From Limnochorda pilosa (GTDB lineage: Bacteria; Bacillota; Limnochordia; Limnochordales; Limnochordaceae): a DNA stretch of 64,000 bases. Below, piece by piece: positions 56,837-64,000 of the stretch. The notes beneath the pieces are model-generated. The model did no database searches. It was not told the origin of the DNA and was given only the letters and a program-made list of their open reading frames with translations. The stretch lies in NCBI RefSeq assembly GCF_001544015.1, contig NZ_AP014924.1, positions 3,038,001 through 3,102,000 on the forward strand, in the 5' to 3' direction. How positions within the stretch are numbered: position 1 is the first letter of the stretch; every line of letters starts with the position of its first letter. The translations under genes and the position numbers were made by a program.

Positions 56837-59806
56837 CTATGGTACCACGGCGCCCGAGCCTTCGGCCACCCGGTCGGCGGGGCCGTCCGCGGCTTGCCGC
56901 CCGCGCGCGCGGCCGTTCCTGGAGGATCGGGCCGTGGGAAGGGTCCCCGCCCGCTCCAGGATGGGACGGAGGAACTGGCCCGTGTACGAGCGGGCGTTGA
57001 GGGCCACCTCCTCGGGGGTACCGGTGGCGATCACCTGGCCGCCCGCCTCGCCGCCCTCGGGGCCCAGGTCGATGAGGTAGTCCGCGGTCTTGATCACGTC
57101 CAGGTTGTGCTCGATGACGACCACCGTGTTTCCCTGGTCCACCAGCCGGGCGAGCACGTCCAGGAGGTTGCGGATGTCGTGGGTGTGGAGGCCGGTGGTG
57201 GGCTCGTCCAGGATGTACAGGGTGCGTCCCCGGCTGCGGCGGGCCAGCTCGGTGGCCAGCTTCACGCGCTGCGCCTCGCCGCCCGAGAGCTGGGTGGCCG
57301 GCTGGCCCAGCTCGATGTAGCCCAGGCCCACGTCGTTCAGGGTGCGGAGCTTGGGCTCGATGCCGGGGATGATGCCGAAGAAGTCCAGCGCCTCCTCCAC
57401 CGTCATCCCCAGGACGTCGGAGATGGTCTTCCCCTTGTAGGTGACCTCCAGGGTCTCCCGGTTGTAGCGCCGCCCCTTGCAGACCTCGCACGGCACGTAG
57501 ACGTCGGGCAGGAAGTGCATCTCGATCTTGATGATGCCGTCGCCCTGGCAGGCCTCGCAGCGCCCGCCCTTCACGTTGAAGCTGAAGCGGCCGGGCAGGT
57601 AGCCCCGGGCCCGGGCCTCAGGGGTGCGGGAGAAGAGCTCGCGGATCCCCGTGAAGGCGCCCGTGTAGGTGGCCGGGTTGGACCGGGGCGTGCGGCCGAT
57701 GGGCGACTGGTCGATCTGGATCGCCTTCTCCAGGTACTCGGCGCCCTCGATGGCGTCGTGCCGGCCCGCCCGGACGTTGGCGCCGTTCAGGTCCCGGGCG
57801 AGCTGCTGGTAGAGGATCTCGTTCACAAGGGTGCTCTTGCCCGAGCCGGAGACGCCCGTCACGCAGATGAAGAGCCCCAGGGGGAAGGCCACGTCGACAC
57901 CCTTCAGGTTGTGCTCCCGGGCGCCCCGCACCCAGAGGGTGGGCCGCTCGCCCTTCCCGGCGCCATCCCTCGCCGGCCCACCGCGCCGGATGCGGGGCAC
58001 GGGGATCTCCAGCCGGCCCGACAGGTACTGGCCGGTGATCGACCGGGGGTTGGCCGCGACCTCCCCGGGCGTTCCGGCCGCGACCACTTCGCCCCCGTGC
58101 TTGCCGGCACCGGGGCCGATGTCGACCACGTGGTCCGCCTCGCGGATGGTCTCCTCGTCGTGCTCCACCACGATCACCGTGTTGCCCAGGTCGCGCAGGC
58201 CCTTCAACGTTCCCAGGAGCTTGCGGTTGTCCCGCTGGTGGAGGCCGATGCTGGGTTCGTCCAGGATGTAGAGGACGCCCACCAGCTGCGATCCGATCTG
58301 GGTGGCCAGGCGGATCCGCTGGGCCTCGCCGCCCGAGAGGGTGCCCGTGGTCCGGTCCAGGGTGAGGTAGTCGAGCCCCACGTTCACCAGGAAGCCCAGG
58401 CGGGCCCGGATCTCCTTCAGCACCTGGCGGGCGATGAGCTCCTCCCGCTCGCTCAGCCGCAGCCCCTCGAAGAAGCGAAGCGCCTCGCGCACCGAGAGGG
58501 AGGTAACCTCCACCAGGTTCCGGCCGCCGACCCGCACGGCCAGGCTTTCCCGCCGGAGGCGGCCGCCCTGGCACTCGGGGCAGAGACGGCTGGACATGTA
58601 CTGCTCGATCTCGCTCCGGCCCCAGTCGGAGCTGGCCTCCCGGTGCTTCCGGTCCAGCCAGGGCACCACGCCCTCGTAGGGCGTCTCGTAGACCCGGCTC
58701 CGCCCCGACTGGTTCCGGTACGTGAAGCTGACGGGCTCCCCGTGGGTGCCCCGGAGAAGGACGTCGATCTGCTCGGGGGTGGCCTGGCTCAGGGGCGCGT
58801 CGGGGTCCAGGCCGATCTTCGCGCAGACAGCCCGCAGGACGCCCCACAGCCAGCGGCTGTGGCTGTTGGCCCAGGGAAGGATCCCCCCACTGTTCACCGA
58901 GCGCCGGCGGTCCAGGAGGAGCTCGGGGTCCACCTCCATCCGCACGCCCAGCCCGTCGCAGCTGGGGCAGGCGCCATAGGGGCTGTTGAAGGAGAACATG
59001 CGGGGCGCGAGCTCCCCGAAGCTGAAGCCGCACTGGGGACAGGCGTACTTCTCGCTGAAAAGCAGCTCCTCGGCGGCCCCCTCGCCGCCCTGCACCTCCA
59101 CCACCACGATGCCCTCGCCACGGCCCAGGGCCGTCTGGACCGAGTCGGCCACGCGGGAGGCGATCCCCTCCCGGACGGCGATCCGGTCCACCACCACCTC
59201 GAGGGTGTGTTTCTTCTGCTTCTCCAGGTCGATGGGCTCGTCGAGGCTCTTCACCTCTCCGTCCACCCGGACCCGCACGAAGCCCTCCTTGCGCACGTCC
59301 TCCAGGAGCTTCCGGTACTCGCCCTTCCGGCCCCGCACCAGCGGCGCCAGGATCTGCATCCGGGTCCCCTCGGGGTACTGGAGGAGCCGGTCGACGATCT
59401 GCTCCACCGTCTGCTGGGCGATGGGGATGCCGCAGTTCGGGCAGTGGGGCTGCCCGATGCGGGCGTAGAGCAGTCGCAGGTAGTCGTAGATCTCGGTGAC
59501 GGTGCCCACCGTGGAGCGGGGGTTGTGGCTGGTGGTCTTCTGGTCGATCGAAATGGCCGGTGAGAGCCCCTCGATGAAGTCCACGTCCGGCTTGTCCATC
59601 TGGCCCAGGAACTGGCGGGCGTAGGCCGAGAGCGACTCCACGTACCGGCGCTGCCCCTCCGCGTAGATGGTGTCGAAGGCGAGGGAGGACTTCCCCGAGC
59701 CTGACGGCCCGGTGAGCACCACCAGCCGGTTCCTGGGGATCTCCAGGTCGATGGACTTCAGGTTGTGCTGGCGGGCGCCGCGAATGACGATCTTCTCCTG
59801 GCTCAC
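56837..59806 (-). CDS. uvrA: Excinuclease ATPase subunit UvrA
   Basis: 989 residues from GTG 59806 (GAGGAGG 9 nt upstream). Two ABC ATPase halves: Walker [21 protein letters not shown] and [20 protein letters not shown], with signatures [16 protein letters not shown] and [16 protein letters not shown]. Zinc modules CPNCG and CEACQGDG...CEVCKGRRY are intact. It scans DNA for damage with UvrB. The C-terminal ~35 residues (Arg/Gly/Ala-rich) are an extension beyond the usual end. Confidence 0.97.
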   Translation of the reverse strand: MSQEKIVIRGARQHNLKSIDLEIPRNRLVVLTGPSGSGKSSLAFDTIYAEGQRRYVESLSAYARQFLGQMDKPDVDFIEGLSPAISIDQKTTSHNPRSTVGTVTEIYDYLRLLYARIGQPHCPNCGIPIAQQTVEQIVDRLLQYPEGTRMQILAPLVRGRKGEYRKLLEDVRKEGFVRVRVDGEVKSLDEPIDLEKQKKHTLEVVVDRIAVREGIASRVADSVQTALGRGEGIVVVEVQGGEGAAEELLFSEKYACPQCGFSFGELAPRMFSFNSPYGACPSCDGLGVRMEVDPELLLDRRRSVNSGGILPWANSHSRWLWGVLRAVCAKIGLDPDAPLSQATPEQIDVLLRGTHGEPVSFTYRNQSGRSRVYETPYEGVVPWLDRKHREASSDWGRSEIEQYMSSRLCPECQGGRLRRESLAVRVGGRNLVEVTSLSVREALRFFEGLRLSEREELIARQVLKEIRARLGFLVNVGLDYLTLDRTTGTLSGGEAQRIRLATQIGSQLVGVLYILDEPSIGLHQRDNRKLLGTLKGLRDLGNTVIVVEHDEETIREADHVVDIGPGAGKHGGEVVAAGTPGEVAANPRSITGQYLSGRLEIPVPRIRRGGPARDGAGKGERPTLWVRGAREHNLKGVDVAFPLGLFICVTGVSGSGKSTLVNEILYQQLARDLNGANVRAGRHDAIEGAEYLEKAIQIDQSPIGRTPRSNPATYTGAFTGIRELFSRTPEARARGYLPGRFSFNVKGGRCEACQGDGIIKIEMHFLPDVYVPCEVCKGRRYNRETLEVTYKGKTISDVLGMTVEEALDFFGIIPGIEPKLRTLNDVGLGYIELGQPATQLSGGEAQRVKLATELARRSRGRTLYILDEPTTGLHTHDIRNLLDVLARLVDQGNTVVVIEHNLDVIKTADYLIDLGPEGGEAGGQVIATGTPEEVALNARSYTGQFLRPILERAGTLPTARSSRNGRARGRQAADGPADRVAEGSGAVVP

Positions 59807-60151
59807 TCGGTCCATCCTCCTCGCTCGCACTCGCCCTGGCGGACTGGCGTCCCGAACGCACGGCCGGGAGACCTCCTACAACCCTCTGGCCCCCGGCCTC
59901 GCCGGGCGCTCGCTCCACCCGGCCACCGCCCGCCCCCGACCCCGGCTGCCGGGCGTCCTGACGAAGGTGGGGCAGGTGCGGGCGGTCCCCCCGGTGGCTG
60001 GCCGGGGAGGGGGGCGGGGCGCCCCTCAGGAACCTCGAGGCCGGGCCGGAGCCTGGAGGGCGAGAGGCCCGGCCGTAGCGAGCGAGGCGAGGGCATGGAG
60101 GCCCGAGCCGAGCGTTTCCTGAGGGGCGCCCCGCCCCCCTCCCCGGTCCGG
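59807..60151. other. uvrB-uvrA spacer
   Basis: About 345 very GC-rich bases with no gene. Most of its right half is taken up by the large inverted repeat 60002-60146, so uvrA may be partly separated from uvrB in expression. Confidence 0.6.
60002..60146. repeat. Perfect 31-bp inverted repeat
   Basis: Arms 60002-60032 and 60116-60146 are exact reverse complements (31 of 31), starting CCGGGGAGGGGGGCGGGG on the left. The 83-nt interior holds a second perfect hairpin, GGCCGGGCC (60039-60047) with GGCCCGGCC (60067-60075). It lies 5 bp past the uvrB stop. It is too long for an ordinary terminator and has no T-run; MITE-like element or structured RNA are alternatives. Confidence 0.9.
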
Positions 60152-62254
60152 CTAGCTGAATGCCGCCGCCCGCATCTGCCCGAGCCCCGTGAGGACGTCC
60201 CGGAGCTCCTTCACCTCGTCCCGCAGCTCCGCGGCCCGCTCGAACTCCAGCTGTTTCGCCGCGTCGTACATCTGTTCCTCCAGCTCCTGGATCTGGCGGG
60301 CCAGCTCCTCGGGGCGCATGGCCTGGGCCCGCCGTCGCACCCGTTCGGCCTTCTCCGCCTCCTGCGCGGCCTCCTGGGCCCGGGCGTCCTGGACGATGTC
60401 GCGGATCTTCTTCCGGATGGTCTCCGGCGCGATCCCGTGCTCCCGGTTGTACTCGAGCTGCAGCTCCCGGCGCCGGCGGGTCTCGTCGAGGGCGGCCCGC
60501 ATCGAGTCGGTCACCTGGTCGGCGTAGAGGATCACGCGGCCGTTGACGTTCCGGGCGGCCCGCCCGATAGTCTGGATGAGCGACGTCTCCGAGCGGAGGA
60601 AGCCTTCCTTGTCGGCATCCAGGATGGCCACCAGCGAGACCTCGGGCAGGTCGAGGCCCTCCCGCAGGAGGTTGATGCCCACCAGCACGTCGAACTTGCC
60701 CAGCCGCAGGTCCCGCAGGATCTCGATCCGCTCCAGGGCGGCGATCTCCGAGTGGAGGTAGCGGACCCGGATGGACATCTCCTGGAGGTAGTCGGTGAGG
60801 TCCTCGGACATCTTCTTGGTGAGGGTCGTCACCAGCACCCGCTCGCCCCGCTCGGTCACCCCGCGGATCTCATGGATCAGGTCGTCGATCTGGCCCTTCA
60901 CGGGGCGGACCACCACCTCCGGGTCCACCAGACCCGTGGGCCGGATGATCTGCTCCACGGTCCGGCTCGACATCCGCCGCTCGTAGGGGCCCGGGGTGGC
61001 CGAGACGAAGATCACCTGGTTGTAGTGACGCTCGAACTCCTCGAAGCGGAGCGGTCGGTTGTCCAGGGCCGAGGGTAGCCGGAAGCCGTACTCCACCAGG
61101 GTCTGCTTGCGGGACATGTCGCCGTGGTACATGCCGCCCACCTGGGGGACGGTCTGGTGCGACTCGTCGATGAACATGAGGAAGTCGCCGGGAAAGTAGT
61201 CCAGGAGGCAGGCGGGCGGCTCACCCGGCCGGCGGCCCGCCAGGTGCCGGGAGTAGTTCTCGATGCCGTTGCAGTACCCGACCTCCCGGAGCATCTCCAG
61301 GTCGTAGCGGGTCCGCTGCTCGAGCCGCTCGGCCTCCAGCAGCTTCCCCTCCCCGCGCAGGTAAGCCAGACGCTCCTCCAGCTCCTGCTCGATGGCCACC
61401 ACGGCCTTCTTCATCTTTTCCTCGGGCGTCACGTAGTGGCTGGCCGGGTAGATCACCAGGGTCTCCCTCTCGCCCAGGATCTCGCCGGTGACCGGGTCCA
61501 CCTCCAGGATCCGGTCCACCTCGTCCCCGAAGAATTCGATGCGCAGCACGTTCTCGTGGTAGGCGGGGATGATCTCGATCACGTCGCCCCGCACCCGGAA
61601 GGTGCCCCGCTTGAAGCCGATGTCGTTCCGCTCGTACTGGATCCCCACCAGCTTGCGGAGGATCAGGTCGCGGTCGCGGAAGTCGCCGTGGCGCAGGGAG
61701 AGGGTCATCCCCACGTAGTCCTCGGGGGAGCCCAGGCCGTAGATGCACGAGACGCTCGCGACGATGACCACGTCCCGCCGCTCGAAGAGGGCGCTGGTGG
61801 CCGCGTGGCGGAGGCGGTCGATCTCGTCGTTGATCGAGGCGTCCTTTTCGATGTAGGTGTCGCTCTGGGGCACGTACGCCTCGGGCTGGTAGTAGTCGTA
61901 GTAGCTCACGAAGTAGTGGACGGCGTTGTCGGGGAAGAAGCTCCGGAACTCGGAGGTGAGCTGGGCCGCGAGCGTCTTGTTGTGGGCCAGCACCAGGGTG
62001 GGCCGCTGGACAGCCTCGATCACCTTGGCCATGGTGTAGGTCTTGCCGGACCCGGTGACGCCCAGGAGCGTCTGGAACCGCTCGCCAGCCGTCAGACCCT
62101 CCACGAGCTGGGCGATGGCCTTGGGCTGGTCGCCCGCGGGCTCGAAGTCGGAGACCACGCGAAAGGGCTTGGTCTCCCCCGTCACCGAGCGGGCGGGGAC
62201 CTCCGGGACCCCTCCCACCTCTTCCGGCAACCTCTTCGCCTCCGCCGAACGCAT
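60152..62254 (-). CDS. uvrB: Excinuclease helicase subunit UvrB
   Basis: 700 residues from ATG 62254 (GGGAGG 8 nt upstream). Walker [18 protein letters not shown], damage-verification hairpin [20 protein letters not shown], helicase motif [16 protein letters not shown], motif [20 protein letters not shown] and C-terminal UVR helix pair ([20 protein letters not shown]). It loads onto damage with UvrA and recruits UvrC. Heads the uvrB-uvrA-uvrC unit. No LexA-type box was seen upstream. Confidence 0.97.
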   Translation of the reverse strand: MRSAEAKRLPEEVGGVPEVPARSVTGETKPFRVVSDFEPAGDQPKAIAQLVEGLTAGERFQTLLGVTGSGKTYTMAKVIEAVQRPTLVLAHNKTLAAQLTSEFRSFFPDNAVHYFVSYYDYYQPEAYVPQSDTYIEKDASINDEIDRLRHAATSALFERRDVVIVASVSCIYGLGSPEDYVGMTLSLRHGDFRDRDLILRKLVGIQYERNDIGFKRGTFRVRGDVIEIIPAYHENVLRIEFFGDEVDRILEVDPVTGEILGERETLVIYPASHYVTPEEKMKKAVVAIEQELEERLAYLRGEGKLLEAERLEQRTRYDLEMLREVGYCNGIENYSRHLAGRRPGEPPACLLDYFPGDFLMFIDESHQTVPQVGGMYHGDMSRKQTLVEYGFRLPSALDNRPLRFEEFERHYNQVIFVSATPGPYERRMSSRTVEQIIRPTGLVDPEVVVRPVKGQIDDLIHEIRGVTERGERVLVTTLTKKMSEDLTDYLQEMSIRVRYLHSEIAALERIEILRDLRLGKFDVLVGINLLREGLDLPEVSLVAILDADKEGFLRSETSLIQTIGRAARNVNGRVILYADQVTDSMRAALDETRRRRELQLEYNREHGIAPETIRKKIRDIVQDARAQEAAQEAEKAERVRRRAQAMRPEELARQIQELEEQMYDAAKQLEFERAAELRDEVKELRDVLTGLGQMRAAAFS

Positions 62255-62313
62255 GCCCCGCACCTCCCGCGCGTCGAGGGGCCGGTCGCTCCCACCCGCC
62301 CCCGACGTCCAAC

Positions 62314-62319
62314 ATTATA
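62314..62319 (-). promoter_or_regulatory. Extended -10 promoter of uvrB
   Basis: On the - strand TGG-TATAAT, a perfect -10 with the TGn extension, ~60 nt before the start. The -35 region is poor. Confidence 0.6.
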
Positions 62320-62441
62320 CCACGCCCGGGGCAGGCGACACCGCCCGCGGCGCGCCCGGTTCCGGGGCGTCGAAGGCTCCCATGCCTCGAGGATGACCGG
62401 GACCTCCTGACACCGTCCTGTCAGGAACGCGCGATCGGATG

Positions 62442-63722
62442 TTACGCGGCCTTCTTGCCGGCGCCTTCGACGAGGCCCACGAGGACCTGGAGAGCCTCTT
62501 GAAGCTGGGGGTCGTCCGCGTGGAGCTCGGACTCGGCCAGCCATTGGTTGATCTTCGCCTGGGTCTCCTCGTCGACGGGCGAGGCAACGTCGGGCTCGAT
62601 GCCCTTCTCGTGGATGAAGCGCCCACCCGCCGTCTGGTACCGGGCGGTGGTGAGCGAGAGGGCGGCGCCGCCCGAGAGGGGGATCACCGTCTGTACCAGG
62701 CCCTTGCCGAAGGTGGTGGTGCCCACCAGGGTGGCAACGCCCCGATCCTGGAGCGCCCCCGAGAGGATCTCGCTCGCGCTGGCGCTGAAGCCGTTCACCA
62801 GCACCACCATGGGCATGGGCGGGTAGGTGCCGGCGGCCTGGGCCGAGTAGGTCTGGCGCCGGTGGCTGCGGTCCACCACGTGCACGATGGGCCCGCCCGG
62901 GAGGAACATGTTGGCCACGTCGATGGCCACGTTCAGCAGCCCACCGGGGTTGTTGCGCAGGTCCAGCACGAGCCCGTCGACCCCCGCGGCCTCCAGGCGG
63001 TCCAGGGCCCGGCGCATCTCCTCGGGCGTGCGCTCGCTGAAGGAGCTGAGCTGTAGGTAGCCCACCCGGTGGCCGCCCACGACCGGGGCGTCGGTGCGGT
63101 CCAGCAGGATGGCCTTGGTGACGCTCGGCACCTCGATCGCCTCCCGGGTGATGCGGAAGGTGAGCCGGGTGGGCGCCGTCCCCTCCCCACCGCCGCGCTC
63201 GATCTCCAGGACCACCGTGGAACCCGGCGCGCCCCGCATGAGGCTGACGGCCTCGTCCTGGGACATGAGCTCGGTGGACTGGCCGTCGACGCCGACGATC
63301 CGGTCGCCCGCGTGGAGGCCGGCCTTCTGGGCCGGGGTGCCGGGCATGGGGGCGATCACCGTCAGGCGGTCGTCCTTCATGCCCACGTAGATGCCAAGGC
63401 CGCCGTACGAGCGGCCGATGTCGATCTGGGTCTGCTCGTACGCGCGCGGGTCCATGTAGCGAGAGTAGGGGTCCTCGAGGGCCTTGGCCAGCATGCCGTT
63501 GATGGTGCCTGTTTCGGTGAACCCGGCGATGAGGTCGAAGGTGCTCACGGGCTCGACGTACTGCGTCCGGACCAGGGCGATCACCTCGACCAGGTTGCGG
63601 AGCGAGTCCCCGCCGTCCTGGGCCCGCACCTGGCGCTCGACGAACCACCCCGCCCCTGACGCCAGGACCAATCCCACCAGCAGGACGACGAGACCCCGCC
63701 GCCCCCGAAAGAACCCCTGCAC
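62442..63722 (-). CDS. ctpA: Carboxy-terminal processing protease (S41, CtpA-like)
   Basis: 426 residues from GTG 63722 (GGGAGG upstream). N-terminal membrane anchor (GLVVLLVGLVLASGAGWFV), PDZ domain (IGRSYGGLGIYVGMKDDRLT ... AGLHAGDRIVGVDG), then the S41 protease with VLDLRNNPGGLLNVA, catalytic Ser in NGFSASASEIL and Lys in GTTTFGKGLVQT. Works on the outer side of the cytoplasmic membrane on signalling or envelope proteins. Hairpin CCTGACA/TGTCAGG (62406-62425) follows the stop. Confidence 0.95.
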   Translation of the reverse strand: MQGFFRGRRGLVVLLVGLVLASGAGWFVERQVRAQDGGDSLRNLVEVIALVRTQYVEPVSTFDLIAGFTETGTINGMLAKALEDPYSRYMDPRAYEQTQIDIGRSYGGLGIYVGMKDDRLTVIAPMPGTPAQKAGLHAGDRIVGVDGQSTELMSQDEAVSLMRGAPGSTVVLEIERGGGEGTAPTRLTFRITREAIEVPSVTKAILLDRTDAPVVGGHRVGYLQLSSFSERTPEEMRRALDRLEAAGVDGLVLDLRNNPGGLLNVAIDVANMFLPGGPIVHVVDRSHRRQTYSAQAAGTYPPMPMVVLVNGFSASASEILSGALQDRGVATLVGTTTFGKGLVQTVIPLSGGAALSLTTARYQTAGGRFIHEKGIEPDVASPVDEETQAKINQWLAESELHADDPQLQEALQVLVGLVEGAGKKAA

Positions 63723-63754
63723 GCCATCGCCTCCCGCCGCACCGGCTCGGCGCC

Positions 63755-63784
63755 ATTATAGCGCTTCGGCGCGGGCACCTTCAA
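63755..63784 (-). promoter_or_regulatory. Promoter of the ctpA-like gene
   Basis: On the - strand TTGAAG (63779-63784), 18 nt, TATAAT (63755-63760), about 33 nt before the GTG start. Confidence 0.7.
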
Positions 63785-63844
63785 CCGGCATCTCCCGCCC
63801 GCAGCACCGTGACGCTGCCGGCGGCTCCGGAGAGCCCGGCGGTG

Positions 63845-64000
63845 CTACCGGGAGCCCAGCAGCTCGTGCACCGGGTACCTGAAGCCAGGAAGGGCAGGGT
63901 GTCCGTCCAGGACGTCGTCACGGGCGAAGGTGGTCAGCAACCCGCCGGGGCGGACCACGTGCACCGCCTGGCGCCGGGGGTCCACCAGCCAGACGCCTGC
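63845..64000 (-). CDS. Uma2-family protein, C-terminal part (runs off window)
   Basis: The last 51 residues of a gene that begins beyond the window: AGVWLVDPRRQAVHVVRPGG then VLDGHPALPGFRYPVHELLG. VWLVDP followed by a C-terminal DVLDG...LPGF is characteristic of Uma2/DUF820 proteins. Stop TAG at 63845-63847. Confidence 0.8.
   Translation of the reverse strand, partial: AGVWLVDPRRQAVHVVRPGGLLTTFARDDVLDGHPALPGFRYPVHELLGSR

Noticed and set aside
62255-62441. Possible LexA/SOS box before uvrB
   Set aside because: No GAAC-N4-GTTC or CGAACN-type palindrome is present, only an extended -10 and a short hairpin.
1-64000. tRNA, rRNA or CRISPR arrays
   Set aside because: No GGTTCGA-type T-arm with acceptor pairing, no rRNA core words and no regularly spaced repeats were found by reading; a tRNAscan/minced run would settle it.

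Overview
The window is very GC-rich and densely coded, with AGGAGG-type ribosome binding sites and many GTG/TTG starts. The regulatory repertoire is Firmicute-like: a NiaR repressor, a DUF2089/YvlB/YvlD envelope operon, a FapA (DUF342) protein and a ydaO-type c-di-AMP riboswitch. The envelope genes are those of a two-membrane cell: a TolC-type channel in MacAB-like efflux operons, several secreted beta-barrel proteins ending in Phe or Trp, and a membrane-anchored cytochrome c. A high-GC diderm Firmicute of the Limnochordia (Limnochorda-like) fits best. This is inference, because no rRNA is present.

Layout. 0-6.6 kb: an envelope protein, a 47-residue ORF, cytochrome c, then (- strand) a DASS anion transporter, a zinc-ribbon protein, phosphoglucose/phosphomannose isomerase and a ROK kinase. 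6.7-15.7 kb: two tandem tripartite efflux operons (TolC-HlyD-ATPase-permease-TolC-like, then HlyD-permease) whose upstream regions share a 35-bp promoter/operator-like element. 15.8-24.3 kb: a beta-barrel protein, a Wzz-like protein, then an accessory island with three toxin-antitoxin pairs, a transposase remnant, a broken serine recombinase and an intact IS21-family element with matching terminal repeats and a 5-bp target duplication. 24.5-30 kb: two porin-like proteins around a remnant-bearing gap and small enzymes (YbjQ, DinB, Uma2, Nudix). 30.5-36 kb: a Tat-exported PaoABC-like molybdenum hydroxylase operon with its own cytochrome b and an unrecognised helical protein. 36.3-40.5 kb: an orphan sugar-importer ATPase and the DUF2089-YvlB-SHOCT-YvlD operon, with a strong promoter and a large dyad. 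40.5-49.3 kb: a Zn-ribbon DNA methyltransferase, FapA, a soluble histidine kinase, an aminotransferase, an NDUFA9-like reductase and a decayed HepT/MntA pair. 49.4-54 kb: an SSS symporter with a DUF3311 subunit divergent from niaR, then a c-di-AMP riboswitch and terminator ahead of a DUF1446-DUF4387 pair. 54-64 kb: nadK, uvrC, uvrA and uvrB, a ctpA-type protease and a partial Uma2 gene.

The most unusual points are the c-di-AMP riboswitch in front of DUF1446/DUF4387; the exported aldehyde-oxidoreductase-like complex with a dedicated cytochrome b; the DUF2089 operon, in which three consecutive proteins carry the same helical module; a TolC-like protein that appears to lack its barrel strands; a perfect 31-bp inverted repeat between uvrB and uvrA; and toxin genes broken beside intact antitoxins.
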